From Hyphomicrobiales bacterium (GTDB lineage: Bacteria; Pseudomonadota; Alphaproteobacteria; Rhizobiales; Rhizobiaceae), in the NCBI GenBank assembly GCA_900472485.1, contig UCII01000004.1, positions 62,001 through 126,000 on the forward strand: a stretch of DNA of 64,000 nucleotides. Reading direction: 5' to 3'. Of the stretch, positions 32,212 to 40,420 are shown in pieces. The position numbers and the translations under genes are program-made. Below the pieces are notes generated by a model. The model was given only the letters and a program-made list of their open reading frames with translations. It ran no database searches and was not told where the DNA came from. Every line of letters starts with the position of its first letter. Position 1 is the first letter of the stretch.

Positions 32212-33009
32212 TCAGGACTTCAGCAGCCACTCGTGCTCCGTGGCATTGTGGAATTTCCAGATGCGCTTAGGCCCGGCCATGACATTCAAATAATAGAGAT
32301 CGTAGCCGTGGCAGGCGGCGCAGGGGTGATATCCCCTAGGCACCAGCGTCACGTCGCCATCCTCCAGCACCATGACTTCATCGAGCGACCGGTCGTCCGT
32401 ATAGACGCGCTGGAAGCCGAAGCCCTGCGGCGGGTTGAGGCGATGGTAATAGGTCTCCTCCAGGAAGCTCTCGTGCGGGAGATTGTCCTGATCGTGCTTG
32501 TGTGGAGGGTAGGACGAGGTGTGCCCGCCCGGCGTGATCACTTCGACGACCAGCAACGAATGCGCCGCGCCATCGTCTTCCGGCATGACGTTGTTGACGT
32601 GGCGGACATTGGTGCCCTTGCCGCGCGTCAGCGCCGGATGCGTGCCTGGCGGAATGGCGCGGGCTTCATAGGAGCCGCCGCCCGGTGCCGAGCAGACGGC
32701 CAGTTCCAGATCGGTCTTGGCGGTCACCGACCAGCTCGAGCCGGCTGGAATATAGAGCGCATGGGGGGCGCCCTCGAAGGGGCTCATGCGCCCGCCGAGC
32801 AAGCCGAAATCCTTTGTACCCGCTTTGGCGCTTCCCTTGCCGCTGACCCATACGAGGCAGACTTCGCGATCGCCGGTTTCGGCCGAAGCGGTTTCGCCCG
32901 GTTTCAGACGATGTAGGTCGAAGCCGACATAGGTCCAGCCGGCGCTTTCTGGCGTGACATGGGTGACACGGCCATGCGAGCCGCTAGGTTTGACCTTCAG
33001 ATTGGGCAT
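32212..33009 (-). CDS. iolB: 5-deoxy-glucuronate isomerase IolB
   Basis: Converts 5-deoxy-D-glucuronate to 2-deoxy-5-keto-D-gluconate in myo-inositol degradation. The 265-residue length is right for the family. It is a two-cupin protein: the metal-binding motif TSSYPPHKHDQD near residue 165 with E further on (ESFLEETYYHR), and the strand DGDVTLVPRGYHPCAACHGYDLYYLNVMAG near the C-terminus with a further histidine. Start at MPNLKVKPSG; the open frame to 33045 adds 12 residues without support. Last gene of the iolR-C-D-E-B unit. Confidence 0.95.
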   Translation of the reverse strand: MPNLKVKPSGSHGRVTHVTPESAGWTYVGFDLHRLKPGETASAETGDREVCLVWVSGKGSAKAGTKDFGLLGGRMSPFEGAPHALYIPAGSSWSVTAKTDLELAVCSAPGGGSYEARAIPPGTHPALTRGKGTNVRHVNNVMPEDDGAAHSLLVVEVITPGGHTSSYPPHKHDQDNLPHESFLEETYYHRLNPPQGFGFQRVYTDDRSLDEVMVLEDGDVTLVPRGYHPCAACHGYDLYYLNVMAGPKRIWKFHNATEHEWLLKS

Positions 33010-33078
33010 GGTCTTGCTCCATTGCTTGGAGAGTGCCCTCGCCAACCTGTGACGGAGGAGAGGGGTGCTCGTCTTCCG

Positions 33079-33996
33079 TTATCCCTTGGGAAAGCCTTCG
33101 GTTTCAACCGTGTAGCCTGCGGCCGTCATCACGCGCATCAGCTCGGCATGGCCGATCTCGGCCATCTTTTGCGGCGGCGCCTTGCGCGGATCCTGTTCGG
33201 CTTCGACCACGAACCAGCCTTCATAGCCGTAATCGGCGAAGCGCTTGACGATCGCGCCGAAATCGAGCGAGCCATCGCCCGGCACCGTGAATGCGCCAAG
33301 CGCGACGGCATCGAGGAAGGACTGCTTGCTGCGATCCAGCCCGTCGACGACCGACTTGCGGATATCCTTGACGTGGACATGGTTGATGCGGGCGTGGTGG
33401 TTGTCGATGGCGCGCAGTACGTCGCCGCCGGCAAAGGCGAGGTGACCGGCATCGAGCAGCAGCGGAATGCCTTCGCCGGAATTGCGCATGAAGGCGTCGA
33501 GTTCCGGCTCGGTTTCGACGACGGCCGCCATGTGATGGTGGTAGGAGAGCGGCATGCCTTGGTCGGCGCACCATTCGCCGAACTCGGTGACACGGCGGGC
33601 ATAGGCCTTCATCTCATCGTCCGAAAGACGCGGCTTGGTGGCGAGCGGCTTGGAGCGATCGCCCTGGATGGAGCGGCCGACCTCGCCATAGACGATGCAA
33701 GGCGCATTGACGGCCTTGAACAGCTCGATCATCGGCGCGATGCGATCCTTGTTGGCGGCAAGCTCCTCGTTGACCAGAGTGCCGGAGAACCAGCCGCCGC
33801 AGAGCGTCACGTCGGCGGCGCGCAGGATCGGCAGCATCTCATCAGGGTTGCTAGGGAAGCGCCGGCCCTGTTCCATGCCGGTGAAGCCCGCGCCGCGCGA
33901 CTGGCGCAGGCATTCCTCCAGGGATACGTCGTCGCTGAGCTCAGGAAGATCGTCGTTCCACCAGGCGATGGGCGACATGCCGAGTTTGGCCTTCAT
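33079..33996 (-). CDS. iolE: myo-Inosose-2 dehydratase IolE
   Basis: Dehydrates 2-keto-myo-inositol to 3D-trihydroxycyclohexane-1,2-dione, the second pathway step. A 305-residue xylose-isomerase-like TIM barrel: LGMSPIAWWNDDLPEL at the N-terminus is diagnostic, then GFTGMEQGRRFP, LSYHHHMAAVVET near residue 150, LLDAGHLAFAGGD near 180 and FVVEAEQDPRKAPP near 270, which supply the metal-binding E, D and H ligands. It sits 66 bases after iolD and 69 before iolB in the operon. The Met-Met start leaves a one-residue ambiguity. Confidence 0.96.
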   Translation of the reverse strand: MKAKLGMSPIAWWNDDLPELSDDVSLEECLRQSRGAGFTGMEQGRRFPSNPDEMLPILRAADVTLCGGWFSGTLVNEELAANKDRIAPMIELFKAVNAPCIVYGEVGRSIQGDRSKPLATKPRLSDDEMKAYARRVTEFGEWCADQGMPLSYHHHMAAVVETEPELDAFMRNSGEGIPLLLDAGHLAFAGGDVLRAIDNHHARINHVHVKDIRKSVVDGLDRSKQSFLDAVALGAFTVPGDGSLDFGAIVKRFADYGYEGWFVVEAEQDPRKAPPQKMAEIGHAELMRVMTAAGYTVETEGFPKG

Positions 33997-34062
33997 CAAT
34001 GGTCTCCTTGAAAAAGCTGTCGGAGGAGCCGAAAGCTCCTCCAGAAATAGGACGGAAATGGA

Positions 34063-35913
34063 TCAGCCGATGCGCTGGGCGGCGCGGGCTTGTTCGTAAG
34101 CCGCGCGGGCCTTGTTGACCTCGGCGCGAGGGCTGACCTCGGGAACGGCGACATCCCACCAGTGGCCGCCTTCATCCGTGGTGATCAGCGGGTCGGTGTC
34201 GATGACGATGACCGAGCTGCGGTCGTTCTTCTTCGAGGCTTCGATGGCCTGTTCGAGCTCGGTGATAGATGAGACCTTCACGGCTATCGCGCCCATGCTG
34301 GCTGCATGCGCTCGGAAATCGATCTCCGGCATCACCTCGTAGCGGGCATCCTTCAAGAGATTGTTGAAGTTCGCGCCGCCGGTCGCCATCTGCAGGCGAT
34401 TGATGCAGCCATAGCCGCGGTTGTCGAGGAGAACGACCGTGATCTTCAGGCCGAGCATGACTGATGTCGCCAGTTCGGAATTCAACATCATATAGGAGCC
34501 GTCGCCGACCATGACGACGACGTCCTTCTCCGGCCGCGCCATCTTGACGCCAAGGCCGCCGGCGATCTCGTAACCCATGCAGGAGAAGCCATATTCCATG
34601 TGGTAGCTGCCAGGTGCGGTCGCCGGCCAGAGCTTGTGCAATTCGCCGGGCAGGCCGCCAGCTGCGCAGACCAGAATGCTGTCCTTGCCGCCGAGCGTGC
34701 GCGTTACCGCGCCGATGACCTGGGCGTCGGAGGGCAGCGCAGCGTTCGTGGTCGCCATCGCCTTGGCGGCTGCTTCCATCCAGATCTTCTTTTCCCGTGT
34801 CGCCTTTTCGGCGAGCGATGCCGGCGCGCGCCAGCCCGTCAGGCCGGCGGAAAGCGCCTTCAACCCTTCACGCGCATCCGTCACCAGTGGGTGACTATTG
34901 TGTTTGAGGGCGTCGTAGGCGGCGATATTGAGGCCGATCATGGCCAGCTTTTCATTCTTAAACAGCGCCCAGGAGCCGGTGGTGAAGTCCTGGCAGCGGG
35001 TTCCCACAGCAATCACCAGATCGGTGTCTTCAGCAATGGCATTGGCCGCCGAGGTGCCCGTCACGCCAACAGAGCCGAGCGCGAGGGGATGCGTCTCGTC
35101 GATGGCCGATTTGCCGGCCTGCGTGACAACGACGGGAATATCATGGGCTTCGGCGAAAGCGGCGAGTTCCTTCGTCGCCTGCGAATAGAGCACGCCGCCG
35201 CCGGCGAGAATGACGGGCTTTTCCGAACGACGGATCAGCGAGATGGCGCTGGCGAGTTCGTCGGCATCCGGCTGCGGTCGGCGCTGGGTCCAGACATGCT
35301 CTTCGAAAAAGCTTTCGGGATAATCATAGGCTTCGGCCTGTACGTCCTGGCAGAGCGAGAGGGTCACCGGGCCGCAATCGAGGGGATCGGTCAGCACCTG
35401 CATGGCGCGCTTCAGCGCCGATATGATCTGTTCCGGGCGGGTGATGCGGTCGAAATAGCGGGAGACCGGGCGGAAGGCGTCATTGGCCGAAACGGTACCG
35501 TCGCCGAAATCCTCGATCTGCTGCAGTACCGGATCGGGCGCGCGATTGGCAAAGACGTCGCCGGGCAGGAAGAGGACCGGAATACGGTTGACGTGGGCGA
35601 CGCCGGCGGCCGTCACCATGTTCAGCGCGCCGGGACCGATAGAGGTCGTGCAGGCCATGAAGCGCTGACGAAAGCTCGCCTTGGCATAGGCGATGGCGGC
35701 ATGGGCCATGCCCTGCTCATTGTGGGCGCGGAAGGTCGGCAGCTCCTCGCGCACCTGATAGAGTGCCTCACCGATACCGGCGACATTGCCGTGACCGAAG
35801 ATAGCCCAAACGCCACCGAAGATCGGCTGCTTTTGCCCGTCGATGATGGTCATCTGCTTCTTGAGGAAATGCGCGACGGCCTGCGCCATCGTCAATCGGA
35901 TCGTCTTGCCCAT
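34063..35913 (-). CDS. iolD: 3D-(3,5/4)-trihydroxycyclohexane-1,2-dione acylhydrolase IolD
   Basis: ThDP-dependent hydrolase opening the cyclohexane ring of the inositol intermediate to give 5-deoxy-glucuronate. 616 residues with the three ThDP-enzyme domains: N-terminal PYR domain (GVWAIFGHGNVAGIGEAL, with the catalytic glutamate in THREE-like position near residue 65), a central domain (PVILAGGGVLYSQA), and the C-terminal PP domain with the cofactor motif VVMVGDGSYMMLNSE ending in LLDNRGYG. It starts 26 bases after iolC in the same direction. Length and motifs match known IolD well. Confidence 0.96.
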   Translation of the reverse strand: MGKTIRLTMAQAVAHFLKKQMTIIDGQKQPIFGGVWAIFGHGNVAGIGEALYQVREELPTFRAHNEQGMAHAAIAYAKASFRQRFMACTTSIGPGALNMVTAAGVAHVNRIPVLFLPGDVFANRAPDPVLQQIEDFGDGTVSANDAFRPVSRYFDRITRPEQIISALKRAMQVLTDPLDCGPVTLSLCQDVQAEAYDYPESFFEEHVWTQRRPQPDADELASAISLIRRSEKPVILAGGGVLYSQATKELAAFAEAHDIPVVVTQAGKSAIDETHPLALGSVGVTGTSAANAIAEDTDLVIAVGTRCQDFTTGSWALFKNEKLAMIGLNIAAYDALKHNSHPLVTDAREGLKALSAGLTGWRAPASLAEKATREKKIWMEAAAKAMATTNAALPSDAQVIGAVTRTLGGKDSILVCAAGGLPGELHKLWPATAPGSYHMEYGFSCMGYEIAGGLGVKMARPEKDVVVMVGDGSYMMLNSELATSVMLGLKITVVLLDNRGYGCINRLQMATGGANFNNLLKDARYEVMPEIDFRAHAASMGAIAVKVSSITELEQAIEASKKNDRSSVIVIDTDPLITTDEGGHWWDVAVPEVSPRAEVNKARAAYEQARAAQRIG

Positions 35914-35938
35914 CGGGCGCCTCCCAAATGCTTGTTAC

Positions 35939-37873
35939 TTACACGCCGCGGGTTTTAAGCCACGCTTGCGTCAGTTGCCGGAAGCGGCCGGCCATATCGG
36001 CAATCGCTTCCTCGTCGTTCATGCCGCCCGAGAGCCAAGCGCGGGCCGCATCGGAGAAGATGGTTCGCCCGACGGCGAAGCCCTTGACTGAAGGGGCTGC
36101 CAGCGTCGCCTCGAAACTGCGGATCAATTCCTCCGCCGGCGCCTCCAGGCCAAGCAGCACAATACCGCGGCACCATGGATCATTTTTGGCGATCACGGCA
36201 TCGATTTTTTTCCAGGCAGCCGTCGATTCCTGTGGTTCCAGCTTCCACCAGTCCGGCTTGATGCCGAGCGCGTAGAGCTCTTCCATGGCCGTCGGGATCG
36301 TGTCGTCGGTCAAAGGACCGTTCTTGCTGGCGATGATTTCCACCAGCAGTTCGCGGCCGACCTTGCGCGCGGCCTCGAACAGCGTCCGCAGCTTTTCTTG
36401 CTGTTCCGCCTTGAGCTCCTTCGGATCGTCCGGATGGTAGAAGCAAAGGCATTTGATGCAATGATTGAGCGGCCATTCGACGAGCTGCGAGCCGATATCC
36501 TGGCTGAATTCGAATTTCAGCGGTTTCGATCCCGGCAACTCCACAGGGCGGCCGATCCAGGAGAAATTCTTGGTTGCCGCATCGAAGAAGGCGTCGCGCC
36601 CGAAGCGTTCATCGATCAGCATGCCATAGCCAGGGCGGCCGTCGGCCACACGCGCCGCAGCCTCGACCGCGAGCCGCTTGAAGGCGACGATCCTGTCGTA
36701 ACCGACGCTTAGCTCGTCGCAGACGCTGACGAGCTGCGAACGGTGGTCGATCGCAAGCGCCATCAGCAGCGGGATTTCGTCGCTGCGGCGCGTCGTTGCC
36801 CAGTGGATGTGGTTGATCGCCTCATCCTTGCGCAGCGCCCGATGCTTGCTGCCCGTCCTCAGGAAGAAATCGAGCTCCGTCCAGGTCGGATATTCCGGTG
36901 AGCAGAGCAGGCGCGAGACGGCAAAGGCGCCGCAAGCATTTGCCCAGGTGGCGCAGGTCTTCAGTGCTTCGCCGCGCAGGTAGCCGCGCAGGAAACCGGA
37001 CATGAAGGCGTCGCCCGCGCCGAGAACATTGAAGACCTCGATCGGGAAACCCTGGCCGACGATGCCGGCTTCGAGATCGTCGGAGATGGGGCCGTCATAG
37101 ACGATGCAGCCCATGGCGCCACGCTTGAGCACGATGGTCGCTGGAGAGAGGCGGCGGATTTCCTTGAGCGCGCCGAGCACGTTGTCGACGCCCGAGCCGA
37201 TCATAATCTCTTCTTCGGTGCCGACGATCAGGTCGCAATCCGGCAGCGTTTCCCTCATCTTCGAGGAAACGCGATCCGACTTCACATAGCGCTCGAAACC
37301 TTCGGCATGGCCGGCGAGCCCCCAAAGGTTCGGCCGGTAGTCGATGTCGAAGATCACCTTGCGGCCATTCGCCTTGGCGATGCGGATCGCCTTGCGCTGT
37401 GCCGCTTCGGTATTGGGCTTAGAGAAATGTGTGCCGGAGACCAGAACGGCACCCGAAGACTTGATGAAGCCTTCGTCGATATCGTCTTCGTTGAGCGCCA
37501 TATCGGCGCAGTCGGACCGATAGAAGATCATCGGCGAGACGCCTTCGGCCTCGACCGCCAGCAGCACCAGCGCCGTCAGCCGCTCCTTGTCCGTCGCGAT
37601 CCCATCGACCGCCACGCCCTCGCGTGCCGCCTGTTCACGGATGAAGCGGCCCATCTGCTCGTCGCCGACGCGAGTGATAAGGCCGGATTTCAGGCCGAGC
37701 CGCGCGGTGCCGATGGCGATATTGGCCGGGCAGCCCCCAACCGACTTGGCGAAAGAGGCGATATCTTCGAGCTTCGAGCCGATCTGCTGGCCGTAAAGGT
37801 CGACGGAGGAGCGGCCGATGGTGATCACATCGAGTTTTGTCTCCGGCTGACCGCCCGGATTGTCGTGTGCCAT
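35939..37873 (-). CDS. iolC: Bifunctional 5-dehydro-2-deoxygluconokinase / DUF2090 aldolase-like protein IolC
   Basis: Phosphorylates 2-deoxy-5-keto-gluconate. Residues about 15-325 are a PfkB-type kinase: GGCPANIAIGTARLG near 55 and the catalytic anion-hole motif VLGAGDAFMSGF near 285. Residues about 335-644 form a DUF2090 domain (LMALAIDHRSQLV to FAVGRTIFSDAARAWL), a class-I aldolase-like fold thought to do the next step, cleavage of the phosphorylated product. The fusion is usual in proteobacterial iolC genes. The ATG at 37873 has GGGAGGA ahead of it; an upstream ATG at 37894 has none. Two IolR-like operators precede it. Confidence 0.95.
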   Translation of the reverse strand: MAHDNPGGQPETKLDVITIGRSSVDLYGQQIGSKLEDIASFAKSVGGCPANIAIGTARLGLKSGLITRVGDEQMGRFIREQAAREGVAVDGIATDKERLTALVLLAVEAEGVSPMIFYRSDCADMALNEDDIDEGFIKSSGAVLVSGTHFSKPNTEAAQRKAIRIAKANGRKVIFDIDYRPNLWGLAGHAEGFERYVKSDRVSSKMRETLPDCDLIVGTEEEIMIGSGVDNVLGALKEIRRLSPATIVLKRGAMGCIVYDGPISDDLEAGIVGQGFPIEVFNVLGAGDAFMSGFLRGYLRGEALKTCATWANACGAFAVSRLLCSPEYPTWTELDFFLRTGSKHRALRKDEAINHIHWATTRRSDEIPLLMALAIDHRSQLVSVCDELSVGYDRIVAFKRLAVEAAARVADGRPGYGMLIDERFGRDAFFDAATKNFSWIGRPVELPGSKPLKFEFSQDIGSQLVEWPLNHCIKCLCFYHPDDPKELKAEQQEKLRTLFEAARKVGRELLVEIIASKNGPLTDDTIPTAMEELYALGIKPDWWKLEPQESTAAWKKIDAVIAKNDPWCRGIVLLGLEAPAEELIRSFEATLAAPSVKGFAVGRTIFSDAARAWLSGGMNDEEAIADMAGRFRQLTQAWLKTRGV

Positions 37874-38015
37874 GATGTCCTCCCGTCGGGGCATGACCTC
37901 TTCTGCTTTTCAGCCTGCGCCGAGATCATGCGTTATTGAAAGTGCCGGTGCTCGTTTCGTCCCGGCTGCTACGGATCTAGCGGCCATCTCCCGCGGCCGT
38001 GATCTTGGTTGTAGT

Positions 38016-38029
38016 GAAACATTGGTTCC
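38016..38029. promoter_or_regulatory. Candidate IolR operator 1 upstream of iolC
   Basis: GAAA-CATTGG-TTCC, one mismatch from the GGAA-N6-TTCC palindrome reported for IolR of Sinorhizobium meliloti. It lies in the iolR-iolC gap, with its centre 30 bp, three helical turns, from the next site. Confidence 0.55.
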
Positions 38030-38045
38030 GAGATTTTGTCAATTC

Positions 38046-38059
38046 GGAATGTTTATTCC
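38046..38059. promoter_or_regulatory. Candidate IolR operator 2, overlapping the end of iolR
   Basis: GGAA-TGTTTA-TTCC is an exact match to the GGAA-N6-TTCC pattern. It overlaps the last codons of iolR, 187 to 173 bases before the iolC start, and could control a promoter for iolC-D-E-B. Confidence 0.6.
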
Positions 38060-38925
38060 ATTTTCGTTTTATCGGCTTTTGTTGCAGCTTTTCGCCGGCG
38101 CTCGGCAATGGCAACCGGAAAGGCCATGATCAGCGCCATCGATGCCGACAGCGAGCGGAAACCGGCAAAATCGGCTTCCGCCACTTCAAACCAGTAGTCC
38201 GCGCAAGCGGTAAGCGGCGAAAAGGCCGAATCGGTAATGGCGATGACCGGCACGTCGCGCGAGGCGAGGTCCTGTGCCTGCGCCAGGCTATCGGCTGCAT
38301 AGGGCGAAAAGCTCGCGGCGATCGCGGCATCCTTCTCCGTGGCAAAGCGGGTTATCTCGCCGTCAATGCCGTTCGGCGAGGCGACGATCTGGTGACGTAT
38401 GTTGAGCTTGGAAAAGGCATAGGTCATATGTGCCGTCAGCGGATAGGAGCGGCGCTTGGCGATCAGATAGATCGTCTCGGCCGCTGCAAGCACGTCGACG
38501 GCTTTGGCGAAGGTGTCGGTCTCGATGGTTGCGGCGAGCTTGTTGACGGATTGGCTCGCCGCAGAGAGGAAGCCGGAGAGGATGCTGGCCTCCTCGTTCT
38601 CTACCCCGGAGCGTTCGAGCGTTACCAGCCGCTCCTCATAACTCAGCGTCCGGTCGCGCAGCCGTTCGCGAAAGATACTCTGAAGATCGGAAAAGCCCTC
38701 ATAGCCTAGGTGATGGGCAAGGCGCACCAGCGTGGAGGGTTGAACTTCGGCGGCCGCGGCAATGCTGGCCGTCGTGCCGAAGGCGATCTCATCGGGATTG
38801 CCGAGCGCGAAGGCGGCAACCTGGGCCAATCGCTTCGGCATGGCATTCTTGCGCTCTATGATGGTGCTGCGCAGGCTTTCGAAGTCGCGTGGTACCTTGG
38901 TCTGCGTCTCGATATTGTTGTCCAT
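38053..38925 (-). CDS. iolR: RpiR/MurR-family transcriptional regulator IolR
   Basis: A 290-residue regulator, first gene of the inositol cluster. Residues about 15-90 are the HTH_6 domain (NAMPKRLAQVAAFALGNPDEIAFGTTASIAAAAEVQPSTLVRLAHHLGYEGFSDLQ region); residues about 130-260 are a SIS sugar-isomerase domain (FAKAVDVLAAAETIYLIAKRRSYPL, AASFSPYAADSLAQA, VPVIAITDSAFSPL) that would bind a phosphorylated intermediate. In S. meliloti IolR of this family represses iolC-D-E-B until an inositol intermediate appears. Dyads of the expected pattern flank the gene here on both sides. Confidence 0.94.
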   Translation of the reverse strand: MDNNIETQTKVPRDFESLRSTIIERKNAMPKRLAQVAAFALGNPDEIAFGTTASIAAAAEVQPSTLVRLAHHLGYEGFSDLQSIFRERLRDRTLSYEERLVTLERSGVENEEASILSGFLSAASQSVNKLAATIETDTFAKAVDVLAAAETIYLIAKRRSYPLTAHMTYAFSKLNIRHQIVASPNGIDGEITRFATEKDAAIAASFSPYAADSLAQAQDLASRDVPVIAITDSAFSPLTACADYWFEVAEADFAGFRSLSASMALIMAFPVAIAERRRKAATKADKTKME

Positions 38926-38958
38926 GCGCCGTCCTTCAGCTCCCCCAATGCCCGTAAT

Positions 38959-38972
38959 GAAACAAACGTTCC
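38959..38972. promoter_or_regulatory. Candidate IolR operator 3 in the iolR / dehydrogenase divergent region
   Basis: GAAA-CAAACG-TTCC, again one base from GGAA-N6-TTCC, 34 bases ahead of the iolR ATG. Position suits autoregulation of iolR and control of the divergent dehydrogenase gene. A half-matching TATTCC lies near 39108. Confidence 0.55.
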
Positions 38973-39158
38973 ATATTTCTAACGATACCGGATTTTGAAT
39001 CGCTCGGCACGAATAATTTTAAGATTATGATTCTACATAGATAAATATGAATTCTTGCCAGCGGAAAAGATGCCGATGCCATGAGCGCGCTTGTCAAAAC
39101 GGTCTAAATATTCCAAAAATCGCGCAACTTCGGGAGCGGATTTGAGGAGGAAGGGCAA

Positions 39159-40277
39159 ATGAAGCCGTTGGGCGTTGGATTGATCGGCACCGGTTATATG
39201 GGCAAATGCCATGCGCTGGCATGGAATGCTGTCAAAACAGTATTCGGCGATGTCGCGCGGCCCCGCCTGGTGCATCTGGCCGAAGCCAATGCCAATCTGG
39301 CAAAGGCGCGTGGTGACGAATTCGGATTCGAAAAGGCAACGGCCGATTGGCGCGAGCTGATCGCGGACCCGGATGTCGACGTCGTCTCGGTCACGACCCC
39401 CAACCAGTTCCACCCGGAAATGGCGATCGCAGCCCTTGAAGCTGGCAAGCACGTCTGGTGCGAAAAGCCGATGGCGCCATCCTTTGGCGATGCCGAACGC
39501 ATGCTGGCTGCCGCCAAGGTTTCCGGCAAGGTCGCCATCCTCGGTTACAATTATATCCAGAACCCAGTGATGCGGCATATCAAGGCATTGATCGCAGAAG
39601 GGGCGATCGGCACGGTCAATCACGTTCGCGTCGAGATGGATGAGGATTTCATGGCCGATCCGAACGGTCTCTTCTATTGGAAGAGCGAACTTGCTTCCGG
39701 TTACGGCGCTTTGGATGATTTCGCCGTGCATCCGCTTTCGCTGCTTTGGTTCCTGTTCGGCCATGTCGAAGCTGTGATCACTGACATGGTGAAGCCCTAT
39801 GCCGAACGGCCGTTGAAGGATGGTGGCAGCCGCGCCGTCGAAAACCACGATCTTGCCAATGTGCTGATGCGGCTTGGCGGCGGCATTTCCGCCGTGCTGA
39901 TGGCCAATCGCTCGGCCTGGGGCCGCAAGGGCCGGATCGCGCTGCAGATCTTCGGCTCTAAAGGCTCGATCTCCTATGACCAGGAGCGCATGAACGAATT
40001 CGAGCTCTATCAGGCCGAAGGCAGGGATAGCGAACAGGGCTTCCGCAAGGTGCTGGCCGCACCGGCGCACAAGCCCTATGACCGTTTCATCCCGGCGCCC
40101 GGTCATGGTCTCGGCTTCAACGATCTGAAGATCATCGAGTGCCGGGAGCTGATCCGCGCCATATCAGGCGAGGCTGCGTCAGTCGTCGCTTTCAAAGACG
40201 GCCTGCGCATCGAAAAATCGGTGCACGCCATGGCCCAATCCTTCCACGAACGCCGCTGGGTCGAAATATCAAGCTGA
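39159..40277 (+). CDS. Gfo/Idh/MocA-family dehydrogenase, inositol-related
   Basis: A 372-residue NAD(P)-dependent oxidoreductase. The Rossmann motif GVGLIGTGYMGKCHA opens the protein, with SVTTPNQFHPEMAIAALEAGKHVWCEKPM near residue 75-105 holding the catalytic lysine EKP, and the C-terminal alpha/beta domain including ELASGYGALDDFAVHPLSLL, where D and H complete the active site. It is divergent from iolR across about 230 bases with a candidate operator, so it likely oxidises an inositol isomer (myo- or scyllo-). SD AGGAGGAAGGG before the ATG is strong. Which isomer it uses is not clear. Confidence 0.93.
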   Translation: MKPLGVGLIGTGYMGKCHALAWNAVKTVFGDVARPRLVHLAEANANLAKARGDEFGFEKATADWRELIADPDVDVVSVTTPNQFHPEMAIAALEAGKHVWCEKPMAPSFGDAERMLAAAKVSGKVAILGYNYIQNPVMRHIKALIAEGAIGTVNHVRVEMDEDFMADPNGLFYWKSELASGYGALDDFAVHPLSLLWFLFGHVEAVITDMVKPYAERPLKDGGSRAVENHDLANVLMRLGGGISAVLMANRSAWGRKGRIALQIFGSKGSISYDQERMNEFELYQAEGRDSEQGFRKVLAAPAHKPYDRFIPAPGHGLGFNDLKIIECRELIRAISGEAASVVAFKDGLRIEKSVHAMAQSFHERRWVEISS

Positions 40278-40370
40278 ACGTTTGGCCTAATTTCCTCCCG
40301 ATCCGGGGCGCAGGGTCAGCCGCGATTGACGCTTGCGGATGCAGGCGTTACCCCTGAAGTCCATAGGCAG

Positions 40371-40391
40371 CCTTCCGCGCACCGCGGAAGG
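40371..40391 (+). promoter_or_regulatory. Strong hairpin in front of the flavoprotein gene
   Basis: Perfect 9-bp stem CCTTCCGCG / CGCGGAAGG with loop CAC, ending 29 bases before the GTG start. No T-run follows, so it is not a typical terminator. It could be a 5' leader element or simply end the upstream transcript by a factor-dependent route. Confidence 0.4.
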
Positions 40392-40420
40392 AGCGCCATA
40401 ATAACAATGGAGTACGGATC

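Noticed and set aside
34600..35958. Long plus-strand frame across iolD
   Set aside because: It is the shadow of iolD; no ribosome-binding site or domain is seen.
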